Assembly (NCBI GenBank): GCA_000827265.1
Contig: KN834826.1
Coordinates: 183,813 to 223,770 of the forward strand
Length of the DNA: 39,958 nucleotides
Source of the DNA: Collybiopsis luxurians FD-317 M1
Lineage: Eukaryota; Basidiomycota; Agaricomycetes; Agaricales; Omphalotaceae
Direction: 5' to 3'
Below, one piece after another: positions 31,321-39,958 of the stretch. The position numbers and the translations under genes are program-made. The number at the start of each line of letters is the position of its first letter. Positions within the stretch are counted from its first letter, which is position 1. The notes under the pieces are model-generated. The model saw only the letters and a program-made list of their open reading frames with translations. It did not search any database and was not told the DNA's origin.

Positions 31321-32805
31321 TCCTGATGTGGCTGAGGCACAAACTTTTTGCATGCAATGCTAAATGGATGGAAGCAATGCAAGTTTTTGCAAGTTGCAGA
31401 TTCGAAGAGCAAGTCCTCTACAATGAATGGGAGAAGCAAGTTCAGGTGCAGACAAAGCCACTTCCATGTATGTTTCTGTCTCTCACTTTGTAAATCTACT
31501 GAATTGTCTATTCCCTAGGACAACACAAGAATCAAGGCAAAATTGCTGTCAAAGAAGTTTTGTATCTATGGAAGAGCCATGATGCTCTTTACGACAAAGT
31601 CTTCTACTTGCACAACTTGATCAATAACCCCTCCACACCTGCATGGGATGTTGTGACTTATGAGCTTGAACTGCAATTGGCAAAAGAGAATTTGATGAAA
31701 ATGGAAGTGCATGTAGCAAAGAAAGAGTGAGATTTGGGAGCATCCAGCAATGATGCTATTCACCACTTACTGAACAGTACCTATCTCAACAAGTGCATGA
31801 ATGCATTGGTCCTACTGGTGCAGATTCAGGAATGCCTATGCAGTAGAAAATTCAAGCTCAATTGATTGGAATGATAATACTGAAAGCAACAAAGTGGTAA
31901 GTCCTTGCAAGCCTCCCTTTAAACATAAACCTAACTTTGGTCTTATCTTATTTTACCAGAACAATGTATCAATGAGCACATGCAAGACTCTGTGAGGCAA
32001 CAAGAGCCAGTTATTGTCATCCTGGTGAACAAGTATAACACTTATTGTGAGGAATTGAAGTGCCTTATTGACCAGTGTAAAGCTCTACAATCTGCCATTG
32101 CACTGAAACCTATTGACCTCAATAACCTCTTCAATCTTGATGTCAATGACAATATTTGGTTAAACATAGGGCTTGGTTATGATGAAGATACTGCTCCCCC
32201 ATTTTGGCTATCTAATGAACAAGTACAAAATGGTATTAGAGCATTGCTGGACTGGGATTGGTGCGCAGAAGAGCAGCAAGACCTCCTGGTAGAGAGAGAT
32301 GCAATGCAGGAGTAGTTTAGTGAAGAATGGTGTGTAGTTAATGCAGAAATGAGGAGTGTAGGTATGATTTGTTCCTGGAGGCATTTCAAATTTAATGACA
32401 GGCTTTTTGAATTGCCAGATCCCAATCTCAAGTACCAGCTCAAATTACAAAAACAATGGTTATGCTGACTGTATGCAACTTGGGAACAGGCATTTGTGGG
32501 TGTTCCAGCCAGTGATAAGCTACCCGCATGGGGACCATTGGAGGAGGAGGTTTTTCAGGCATGTGGTGAGCTGGTGCTTGGTGGAGGTATAGATGCAGCA
32601 GATGAAGAAGGATTTGATGTTGAATTTGAGACTGAAGCTGATGGTTTGCTTACTGAACACTTGGATAGTTTGTGAGTTACACAGAACTATCAAGAGATGC
32701 AGAGTGAAGATTCTTTGTAACCATTACATTTGGTATCATGATGTAAATTTTATTTCTAGGCATTGATTTGTTATATCTCATTTGTGTGTAATAAGTGAAG
32801 CTCTT

Positions 32806-32960
32806 GGCAGCTGCTGAAGTTGGGAAGGATTTGTTGGGCAGCTGCCTGATCTGAAAATGGAAAACTGGGCAGCTGCCCAATTTGAAAGTGGTTTATGAGG
32901 CAGCTGCCTCAGTAAGCAATGATATGAGGGGCAGCTACTCACACATTGAGATATATGTGA
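32806..32960. repeat. Five-unit 31-bp tandem array with palindromic core GGCAGCTGCC
   Basis: GGCAGCTGCY-type cores start at 32806, 32837, 32868, 32899 and 32930, exactly 31 bp apart. The first reads GGCAGCTGCT, the middle three GGCAGCTGCC, the last GGCAGCTACT. Sequence between cores is poorly conserved. It lies about 130 bp past the KDZ transposase stop, the subterminal position where such transposons often carry transposase-binding repeats; that role is inferred. Confidence 0.9.
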
Positions 32961-33237
32961 CATCAGTAACTGGTTCATTAAATATACATAAATTCATAAT
33001 TGAATTATTATTTAAATTATTGGAAAGAAGCTGGCAGAATGCCCTAATTTGAACCTTCTTAGGGTAATATCATGTAAGGCAAATATTATTCTAAGTAGGC
33101 CACTTTGGGTGGCTGCCTGAAGTGTCATTACAGTATCAAAATACTTTCATCATGTCATTGAAAAGGTCAGTTTGCAAAAGTTCAACATATGCAGGACATT
33201 TTTCTTGCATGAGAGTGAGAGTAGTTATTACAGTGCA
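32961..33237. other. No gene between the 31-bp array and the next LTR
   Basis: AT-rich, no ORF supported. It may contain the right end of the KDZ transposon (GGCTGCC at 33111-33117 is a possible stray core), but no terminal inverted repeat was matched to a left end. Confidence 0.4.
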
Positions 33238-33940
33238 TGTTATACCCCAAACTCATTTTCTTCACTCTACCCAACCCATCTACTTGCCATACATCTCAAT
33301 GATATATGTATTATTCAGTCCCCAGCTGCTTGATTTCAATACATGTACCTTAAGGTAAATTTAGTGACTTACCCTCTCTGCTCTGTACCCACAATGCCTT
33401 GTGTCTTCCCACGTACATATAAATGCCTCATACTTTCATTTCTCATAATAATGCTGTTATTACCTGAACTATCTTGATCTGTGTTGTTTTGTCTATCTGG
33501 TTCACTATATTCTAATCTTATCCTGCTTAATGCTGAGTTGAGCAGACCCCACTGACACTGAGTCATTGGCCCACATTCTTGCTCACTTGTTGAACTGATC
33601 AACAAGACTGTTTAATTGCTGTAGCCTCTCAAGCATTCTGTCTTGTAAGGTAAATGGACACTGAGTCATGAATCTTTAGAGTCACCTCTCATTAATACTG
33701 TCTTAACAAACCCCTTTGAATTTCAAACCCTAGTTGCACTGAGCCACTAGCTTTGTCAGTCAATGCCCAAGGACAAATCCTCTTGAAGTAATACTCTAAA
33801 TCATACAGAACTTGCTCACCTGTTGTGCATAGTGACTCTCCATTGTGTATTCTGTCTCAGCCGCAGATTAATAAAGTACTTTTCTATTCACTAAACCTAC
33901 TACAAGCTTCTAACAACAAAAGGTAGTAAAGGTCCTAACA
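33238..33940 (+). repeat. 5' LTR of a + strand gypsy copy
   Basis: A 703-bp block TGTTATACCCC...GGTCCTAACA, inverted relative to the LTRs at 17527-18224 and 34170-34864. Its first bases resemble LTR B at 11337 (TGTTATACCCCAA), while its last ~40 bases match subfamily A. It contains AATGCTGTTATT at 33450-33461. Strong CpG loss. Confidence 0.8.
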
Positions 33941-33941
33941 A

Positions 33942-33953
33942 AATAACAGCATT
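33942..33953 (+). promoter_or_regulatory. Self-priming primer binding site
   Basis: AATAACAGCATT begins one nucleotide after the LTR end and is the exact reverse complement of AATGCTGTTATT inside the LTR (33450-33461), repeating the pattern of element 1. The expected transcript 5' end is therefore near 33450. Confidence 0.68.
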
Positions 33954-33968
33954 CCAACTGTCACTGAA

Positions 33969-34169
33969 ATGTCTGGGGGATCTGCGAAACATTTCATTAG
34001 TGAACAAGAAAGGAGGTGCCAGGAGCAAGAATGCCAAAGACTTGTATGGGCTGTGAGGTTCCAGAGACACAAGGAACAATGTGGAGCTCCCACTTTGGAT
34101 AATTGTTCAATTTCTTTGGCACCAGCAAGAGGTCCCACTAGTGTTAGGCTTAGGTCAGGTTTGGGACTC
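33969..34169 (+). pseudogene. Gag N-terminus, cut off by nested LTR
   Basis: Open from ATG 33969 (MSGGSAKHFISEQERRCQEQ, then RFQRHKEQCGAP) for 67 codons until the TG of the inverted LTR at 34170. The N-terminus matches the gag remnant of element 1, and the 28-nt leader is the same. The remaining gag and pol of this + strand copy should lie beyond the right edge of the window, past the nested element. Confidence 0.75.
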
Positions 34170-34864
34170 TGTTAGGACCTTTACTACCTTTGTTGTTAGA
34201 AGCTTGTAGCAGGTTCAGTGAGTAGAAAGTAATGTATTATACCACAGCTGAGACAGAGTACGCAATGGGGAGTCGCTACGTACGACAAGTGATCGAGTCC
34301 TGTATGGTTTGAGTATTTGATATAGAGGAATGATCCTCGAGTGTCAAATAACAATTCCAGTAGCTCGGTGTGACTAGAGATTGTATATCGAAAGGACTCG
34401 TTAAGATGGTATTAATGAGGGTTGACTCGGAAGGTTCATGACTCGGTGTCTGTTTACCCTATGAGACGGAATATTCGAGAGGCTATGGCAGTCGAATAGT
34501 CTTGTCGATCGGTTCGACAAGTGAGAAGTGGATATGCCAGTGACTCGGTGTCTATGGGGTTTGCTCGACTCGGTGTTAAGCAGAATAATATTATAGACTA
34601 GTGAACAAGAGAACAGAAACAACACAGATCAAGATAGTTCAGGTAATAACAGCATTATTGTGAGAGATGTAGGTACAAGGCTTTTATACTCTGCGGGAAG
34701 ACATGTGGCCTTGTGAATAGAAGTTTGGAATGAGCAACTGGTTAGTTCGCCTTGCAAAACGCATGTTGGATTTGGAGAGCCGAGTTGATTGGTAAGACTA
34801 TTATCGAGTCGTGTTGTGAGTGTACTGGTTGGAAAGAGCAGAAAAAATAGCGTAGGGCATAACA
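34170..34864 (-). repeat. 3' LTR of element 2 (subfamily A)
   Basis: A 695-bp block TGTTAGGACC...GGGCATAACA. It is adjacent on its right to TTACCCCCCC (polypurine tract on minus) and on its left to interrupted gag. It keeps many CpGs that the related LTR at 17527 has lost. The inner landmark AATAACAGCATT lies at 34645-34656. Confidence 0.88.
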
Positions 34865-34867
34865 TTA

Positions 34868-34874
34868 CCCCCCC
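34868..34874 (-). promoter_or_regulatory. Polypurine tract 2 of element 2
   Basis: Seven G on minus, three bases from the LTR end. The adjacent TTCTTGAGCCCTCAAAAGG (+) matches the same position in element 1. Confidence 0.72.
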
Positions 34875-35005
34875 TAAGGTTCTTGAGCCCTCAAAAGGAC
34901 GCGTCACTTTTGATGCGACACAGTGTCGTGACTGTTCACCGTCAGATTGAGTTTCGATATGCCGGATGCCAAATTTCAATCGAAAAACTCTAAGTCCGAA
35001 GCCCT

Positions 35006-35012
35006 TATAAAG
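35006..35012 (+). promoter_or_regulatory. TATA box of antisense gene I
   Basis: TATAAAG 49 bp upstream of the proposed ATG at 35061, followed by a pyrimidine-rich leader (CCTCTCTTTCTCTTACC). It suggests the gene has its own promoter, independent of the LTR. Confidence 0.5.
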
Positions 35013-35060
35013 CTGGCACTCTGGGTTTTTGAGTCAATTTCCTCTCTTTCTCTTACCACT

Positions 35061-36990
35061 ATGTTGTCCTCTCAAATGTTTCCCAACCAACCTATTGCAT
35101 CTTCAAGTAATTCAGGAGGGTCGAAGCCCCAACTGATCCTCAGGGTTCCGCAGCCTCTCCAATCAGCCTCTGTGGTTCCCTTCTCCAACACTCTTCCTTC
35201 AGCTCCCCCAGCGGCCAAGAAAATGCGGCATGTGGCCTTTGAATGCAGCACACGACTCCAGTATCCCTCCATCTCCATAACAGACAGAGTTCCCACTTCC
35301 CTTCCTACCGGCCTCCAGCCCATCTATGAAGATGCGTATCTGGCCAACTCAAGTCCCGAGGTTTTGGATAGGGTAGATGTTGAAGAGTGGAGGAATATTT
35401 TTGGGAGCTATCCATCTTGCGAATATTGCGAGTTGCATAATCTTCACTCCTCATGCTCCTTCGCCCAAACTCTTTATCATGCGGTACTTGCAAAGTGAAC
35501 TATCCTTCTAGTAAGAAGTTTTGTTCCTTCAAGAGTATCTTTTGTCTCCTTCAATTCCACATCCTCGCTAAGCTCCCCCTCATTGTCGCTTATTGTATCG
35601 TGTCAAGTTGAGGGCTGTTTCCTATTCGGGGCAAAGAATGGAATGCCTTAACAGCGGGGTTGCAAAAAACCCCTTACTACTGCAGTCATCCAGAAGAGTT
35701 GGGTTTATTGTCAGACAGGCCGAGGACTTCAGAAGGAAAAAGGAAAGCTGGTGAGCTTGATGAGTCTAGGGTTATTATAATTACTCATTATCTTCTAGTC
35801 GTTTCTTCAAATGCATTTCAAAAGAGTCAGCTCCTTCGAGAGGGAAGGGTGCATCTAGGGGAGCCGAGTCGCAAACCAATTGTTCTGACTTTGTCTCGCA
35901 AGGGGAAGGAGGTCATTCGTGACACCACAGATGTTGACATGGAGATGGGAGCTCCAGAAGAGCTGGACACCATGACCTTGGACTATCCCGAAGAAGTTCC
36001 ACCTCCCCCTGTTCCTGTTCCGACACCTCCCGCCCCCGTCTGGAAGGCCATTGACAACCGGTCCTATTGTGAGGTTTCTGGTTTGAAAACCTGGTTTTTT
36101 GAACCTCTCATTAAGCGAGACCCTTCCGACGACTCTTCCACTACTTGGGACAAAAGTGAGTTTCACTATTCTTCCATTCATGTCACTGTTCTAACTAATT
36201 CCTGTTTCAGTGATACGAACTGCGATTGAGTGCATCATTACATGGATTGCTGAATTATTGTCTGGTCCTGGTAAGAAGATATTAGAGCAAGATCTCTGGG
36301 CATTGGCAGATGGGATGGTTCAAGGCATTTTTAATGAACTCGAGGAGCAACTGGTGTGTAACTTCTTTATTTCCGGTTTTTCATTGCATCACTAATTGTT
36401 TTGATGTTCCCTTTATAGAATCATCCCTCTTCCGAACCTCCCACCCCATTTTTGAATAGCGGGTTAACCCAGTTCATTGAGTCCCTCTCGATGATCAACT
36501 TGTCTTCTGCCAATATCATTGATGCTCAGCAAGATGAGCTCCTCCGAGCATATCGGGAATATCAAGCCTTGTCGCAGAAGTCAGATTGTTTGGAGACTGA
36601 GAATCTCCGTCTGCAGGAACAAGTGATCTTGTGTGACTCACAGTTGAAGGATAAGGATGAAGAGCTGACTCGACTCAAATCCTTTGTTCGACATTTCACG
36701 GGTGATGTTCAGTCAATGGTAAGTTCCCTTCTTCTCTTTTGACTGTTTTAGTGTTTTGATAGGGTATCTTATAGGAGGTTCAACAACTAAGGGGAGCACT
36801 GGAAGCTTGGGATGGTGAGATAGAGGAGTTGAAGGAGAAGCTGGCTGCAAGTGAGGAGGCCCATCGAGTCGCAGCAGAAGAGTCAAAGTTGCGAGATGAA
36901 GAACTTGCCCAGCTTCGGCAGCTTTTCAAGTCGGTCCGAGGGCAGTTTGCTGCTGCCTCGCCTTCAAAACCTTCTTCTAGTAGTTCGTAG
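35061..36990 (+). CDS. Antisense gene I of element 2: Cys cluster, Pro-rich middle, coiled coil
   Basis: Start ATG 35061 (MLSSQMFPNQ), chosen for its TATA box and pyrimidine leader. The N-terminus is Ser/Pro-rich, then EVLDRVDVEEWRNIFGSY and a cysteine cluster CEYCELHNLHSSCSF (about 35418-35462). The frame is interrupted at 35496; an intron or indel there is unresolved. Clear introns: 35751-35798 (48 nt), 36156-36210 (55), 36354-36418 (65), 36719-36774 (56). Exons encode a Lys/acidic stretch and Pro repeats (PPPPVPVPTPPAP), TWFFEPLIKRD, ALADGMVQGIFNELEEQL, then coiled coils (CLETENLRLQEQVILCDSQL; EIEELKEKLAASEEAHRVAA), and a Ser-rich end at TAG 36988. Same architecture and placement as the gene in element 1. 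Function unknown; nuclear or nucleic-acid binding is only a guess from the Cys cluster. Confidence 0.65.
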
Positions 36991-37290
36991 GACTTTTGGC
37001 TTGTAGACTTCTTGTATCTAGATAGATCCTTATTCTGAATTTTTTGTATTTCCCTTCCTAAATTAAATCTTTTTCTTTTTTGGGCCCCTCCTTTGTGTGA
37101 AATAAGAAGTTGCCCTGGGTTTGAAATAAGATATCTCCTGAGAATCGAAGTATTCAAAAATTTCCATGAGGCGTATGCATGTGGCTGCACGTTTTGTCCC
37201 TTATTAGGTTTGTATTGGGCATCCTTGTCTCAATAAAAGGATACTTTTTTGAGACTATTTTTCTATCCTCATTTCGAGATCCTCCCTTGT
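36991..37290. other. Intergenic: 3' UTR of gene I and promoter of gene II
   Basis: T/C-rich 3' flank after 36990, then AATAAAAG at 37232-37239, about 53 bp upstream of the next ATG, a TATA-like candidate. The spacing suggests two separate transcripts, though one spliced transcript is not excluded. Confidence 0.4.
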
Positions 37291-37291
37291 C

Positions 37292-38195
37292 ATGGCTTCC
37301 CCTTCTCCCTTTGAATCTGCTTCATTCCTAGATTATCTCGCTGATGCTGCTGAGAGTATTTCTCAAGTCGTATCTGATCAGGACATCCTTGTGAACCAAG
37401 CTTGTTGTGAGTTTGGGCAACTGCAGAGGGTTGTCGAGGGTCAATCCGATGAGATCCACAAGTTGTGAGAACTCTTGAGTCGAACCACGCAGGAATTTGA
37501 AGATAAGATGCTCAAGTTGTCTGTATGTCTTTTCGACTTGTCGTAGGGTTTCCCTGGCTCACTGATCCTTCCTAGCGAGTTGCCCAGGAAGCCAGATATC
37601 TTCACGAAACTGCTGAAGTGACCATTAAGGAGCAGGATCGGGTTATTAAGGAGTTGCGAGACTCTCTCGTCGAGTCCCACAACCTCCAACTGGCTGCTGA
37701 AGCTTTGGCCGGGGGCGTGGAGTTGAATTATCTCGATTTCACAGTGTTTATGAGGAGCTTTGTCATCTCTTGAATATTGGAGATCTGCCCTTGGAACCAG
37801 TGACTACTAGCACCATTGCCCCTATGGACGTATGGGGTGGACCTTCCTCTGACTCCTTTCCTTTCAAGATGAAGAGTGACTCTACTCCCGATTCCCTATC
37901 CAATTTCATTCCTTCTCTCGATACCACTTCCCTTCCCAGTACTCTCATCGAGACTCGCAATACATCTCCTGTAGTGATCTTTTTGTCTGGTCACCCTAAT
38001 GCCTACTTTGTTCACACCGGGGAGGATCCTTTGACCTATTCATTGGTTGAAAAGAATGAAGATGAATTGGCAGATCCCAGCCTCCATATGGCTCTGACCC
38101 TGCAGGATATACAGGAACAGATGGAGATCGAGCGTGTTGAGGATTTATATGCCCGGGAATTGGAGGAAGTATTTGGAATTCCTTTCAACATTTGA
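37292..38195 (+). pseudogene. Antisense gene II of element 2: coiled coil with conserved C-terminal block
   Basis: ATG 37292 opens MASPSPFESASFLDYLADAA. One in-frame TGA at 37466 (HKL*ELLSR) fits CGA decay. Intron 37523-37575 (53 nt, GTATGT...CCTAG, phase 0). The coiled coil resumes as RVAQEARYLHETAEVTIKEQ. A one-base frame change near 37715-37745 precedes VYEELCHLLNIGDLP. The C-terminus holds FLSGHPNAYFVHTGEDPLTYSLVEKNEDELADP and ends at TGA 38193. The block FLS.G...Y......P.TY.LV...E...P also appears at about 14925-15020 in element 1 (FLSDGEDIYWLVATNPVTYELV), supporting homology of the two antisense regions. Function unknown. Confidence 0.5.
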
Positions 38196-38392
38196 GCCGA
38201 ACATGACAAATTAATCGAGTTGTCCTTTGATTAGTCCTTCCGTTCCAGCCTTCTGTACCTGTATATCCCAATCTATCCCCACTGTATGCTTTATTTCCCT
38301 GAAATAGAATTATGAATTTGTTATGATTTTTGATAATAATAGAGAGAAATGTGTCGAGAAATTGGAAATAAAAACTTGAAGTATTGCTTTTA

Positions 38393-38399
38393 CCCCCCC
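38393..38399 (-). promoter_or_regulatory. Polypurine tract 1 of element 2
   Basis: Seven G on minus, 42 bp past the pol stop, in the context TTACCCCCCCTTTAAGGTTGAG (+). Followed on the minus strand by the antisense genes, not by an LTR. Confidence 0.68.
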
Positions 38400-38440
38400 T
38401 TTAAGGTTGAGGTTTCGATTTCAAGAGTCGTTTCTCCCAA

Positions 38441-39958
38441 TTAAATGACAGCTTCAGCTGCTTGTCTCAACTCCCTTTCCTCCTCATCTTGCAGGGCTAG
38501 GCTTTCGAGTTCTTTGAGGAGCTCGAGAGGTAACTTTTGTTTCCTCGGATGTGCTTTCTCCCACTCGCAAATCAAATCAATACTTCCTACCATACCTTTC
38601 CAGGGAATCCAGGACTCCTCGTCATACCCTTTCCATTTGATCAAGTACTGGATTCCTCTGTCCATTTCTCCCATTGGATGACTGTCTTTTATTGACTCGA
38701 CTTCATATTCCAGTTCCCCTTTAATGAAGATTGGTGGAGGTGGCGATACAACTCGCTGGAAAGGATCCGTGTGGTGGGGTTTTAGTCTATCGACATGGAA
38801 TACATTGTGGATTCATTGTAGGTCCCCTGGTAACTTGAGTCGATACGCATGAGATCCTATTTTATCGAGTATCGTATAGGGTCCTGTCCACTTGTGATCC
38901 AATTTCTTGGTAGGTCTTCTTGTTTGGATGTTACCCATGTCCAGCCAGACTTGGTCGCCCTTTTTCCAACCAGGATTTCTGGCACGGTGGCAATTGAACT
39001 GATTCACTGCTGCCTCGTTTGCTTTGTATATTCGTTGTTTCAAATATTTGTGTATTTCTTTTAATTTGGTAGCATACTGGTTTGCTTCCAAGTTGTTCAC
39101 CTTTGATAGGTTAATTGAAAGTTTCAGATGGTATCCTTTATTCACAAAGAAGGGTGTTAATCCTGTAGTTGAATGGGGAGTGTTGTTGTATACAAATTCT
39201 GCGATAGGTAATAAGGCATCCCAGTCGTCTTGGTCATAAGATGTATAGATTCTTAGGTATCCTTCAAGGCTTTGATTAGTTCTCTCTGTCTGCCCATCTG
39301 TTTGAGGGTGATATGCCATCGAGAGACAAGACTCGATACCAAGTATCTTACACAATTCCTTCCAAAACTGGGAGATGAACAAGCTTCCCCGATCCGAGAC
39401 GATATCCACTGGTAGCCCATGTTTTGAGAATACATTTTCGAGGAATAGTCTTGTGAAATCCTTTGCAGTGTCTGTCATGTGACAGGGAATATAGATGGCT
39501 TGTTTCATGAGCCGATCTACTACTACTAGGATTGTGTCAAATTGTTCCTTTCCTGCTTTCAGGAGTTGAACTATATGGTCCATCAAAATTGAGCTCCAGG
39601 GTCTTTGCCCAATGGGTAGAGGTTTCAGATTCCCATATCGGAGAGTTCTTCTAGCCTTGGATCTTATACAAGTATGGCAGCTTTGTACATAGTGATGTAT
39701 GTCCTTGCTGCTTCCTTTCCAAAAGAACAACTGATTGAGTATCTTTTTTGTTTTCTTCTCGCCCAGATGTCCTCTGAGTGCATGATCATGATAGGCAGAT
39801 AGTACGTCTCATCGAAGGTTTGTGTTGTTAGGGACATATATACGACCTTGTCATTTAAGTAACCCATTTTCGAATACCACATTTTTAATCTTCCCTTCTC
39901 AAATCTGCTTTATGGTGTCTCGCATGAATTGGTCTTGTTCCACCTTTCGAATCTGTTC
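38441..39958 (-). pseudogene. Gypsy pol: integrase and chromodomain (partial)
   Basis: From the window edge: linker with NGLLK..GRIYVP, zinc region YHDHALRGHLG and CHTCI, integrase core SILMDHIVQL, IVSDRGSLFI, YHPQTDGQTERTNQSLEGYL (D, D, E residues present), FVYNNTPHSTTGLTPFF, then the GPYTILDKIGSHAYRLKLP module. The terminal chromodomain spans EYEVESI through IQYLIKWKGYDEESWIPW (38441-38710). It is broken by a frame change near 39.8 kb and by one stop at about 38811 (GDLQ*IHNVFHVDRLKPHH). Integrase joins element DNA to the host, and the chromodomain targets methylated histones. The near-intact state contrasts with element 1. RT, RNase H and gag are expected beyond 39958. Confidence 0.9.

Larger units (their letters stand above)
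28950..32675 (+). pseudogene. KDZ-family transposase with CxC1-type N-terminus (decayed)
   Basis: KDZ (Kyakuja-Dileera-Zisupton) transposases mobilise large DNA transposons in fungi. N-terminal block: LFPCVPGFPSLAVDIQVLDFV, then LFLCIAPNYTAWC and GQGY-like AQGYCLPNYDPL (28.96-29.2 kb). Then CLLCFGG (29.58 kb), VIVCLDACFTQKHN (29.68 kb), ILDGCLASFTVADEARVKGN, FFDVTAQMAILCHHDCPLW, ILYDIACQLHQSC and GLLDGEGAERLWHSLSWLIA (29.85-30.36 kb), with the acidic residues expected of a D-D-E catalytic core. Introns 30360-30425, 31468-31518 and 31897-31959 fit the family. C-terminal motifs: QVQTKPLP, ELELQLAKENLMKME, LFNLDVNDNIWLNIGLGYDED, PPFWLSNEQVQNGIRALL; stop at 32673. Several in-frame stops and a ~780-bp insertion at about 30540 make it non-functional. 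Confidence 0.85.
34170..39958 (-). mobile_element. Ty3/gypsy chromovirus, element 2, with antisense genes (5' part off-window)
   Basis: Minus-strand order from the window edge: end of RNase H/linker, integrase, chromodomain (stop 38441), polypurine tract 1 (38399-38393), two antisense + strand genes (38195-35061), polypurine tract 2 (34874-34868) and 3' LTR. It is nested in the gag of the + strand copy, in opposite orientation. CpG content and few stops mark it as the youngest insertion. The 5' LTR, gag and RT are beyond 39958. Confidence 0.8.

Noticed and set aside
34947..35060. Upstream start (MSFDMPDAKFQ) for antisense gene I
   Set aside because: It would place the TATAAAG inside the coding region; the ATG at 35061 follows a TATA box and pyrimidine leader, so it is preferred.

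Overview
The window looks like a transposon-dense, decayed segment of a filamentous basidiomycete (probably Agaricomycete) genome. Evidence: GT-AG introns of about 48-65 nt, a KDZ-family transposase of the type common in mushrooms, Ty3/gypsy chromovirus pol with a chromodomain, multi-exon KOW/SPT5-like and other lineage-type ORFs, an F-box protein, and fragments of two ordinary eukaryotic genes (HIRA and serine hydroxymethyltransferase). I saw no tRNA, rRNA, CRISPR array or prokaryotic operon. Most frames are broken by CGA-to-TGA-type changes and CpG is visibly scarce from 1 to about 34 kb. The last 5.8 kb keeps many CpGs and is the youngest material.

Layout: 0-1.5 kb, a truncated + strand copy of a KOW/SPT5-like gene whose fuller paralogue lies inverted at 23.0-26.5 kb. 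2.3-2.5 kb, one HIRA exon. 2.7-3.1 kb, an orphan ORF. 3.8-5.2 kb, a coiled-coil gene built from tandemly duplicated exon+intron units. 6.5-10.5 kb, minus-strand remnants: unidentified ORFs, an F-box protein and the last exon of an SHMT gene. 10.6-18.2 kb, a composite minus-strand gypsy element (call it element 1). 19.3-22.6 kb, an uncharacterised minus-strand multi-exon gene. 23.0-26.5 kb, the KOW/SPT5-like gene. 26.8-28.2 kb, weak ORFs. 28.9-32.7 kb, a KDZ transposase pseudogene interrupted by a repeat-bounded insertion and followed by a perfect 31-bp-period array. 33.2-34.2 kb, the 5' LTR, primer site and gag start of a + strand gypsy copy. 34.2-39.96 kb, a younger minus-strand gypsy copy (element 2) nested in that gag, its 5' part beyond the window.

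The most interesting system is in the two minus-strand gypsy copies. In both, pol is followed by a polypurine tract, then 3.5-4.1 kb encoding antisense (+ strand) multi-exon genes with a cysteine cluster and coiled coils, then a second polypurine tract and the 3' LTR. The introns are in the orientation that cannot be spliced from the element's own genomic RNA, so a spliced accessory gene could ride through retrotransposition intact. The same family carries a Tf1/sushi-like self-priming signature: the 12 nt beside the 5' LTR are an exact reverse complement of a 12-nt block inside the LTR. All functional assignments come from reading motifs by eye; no database search was run.
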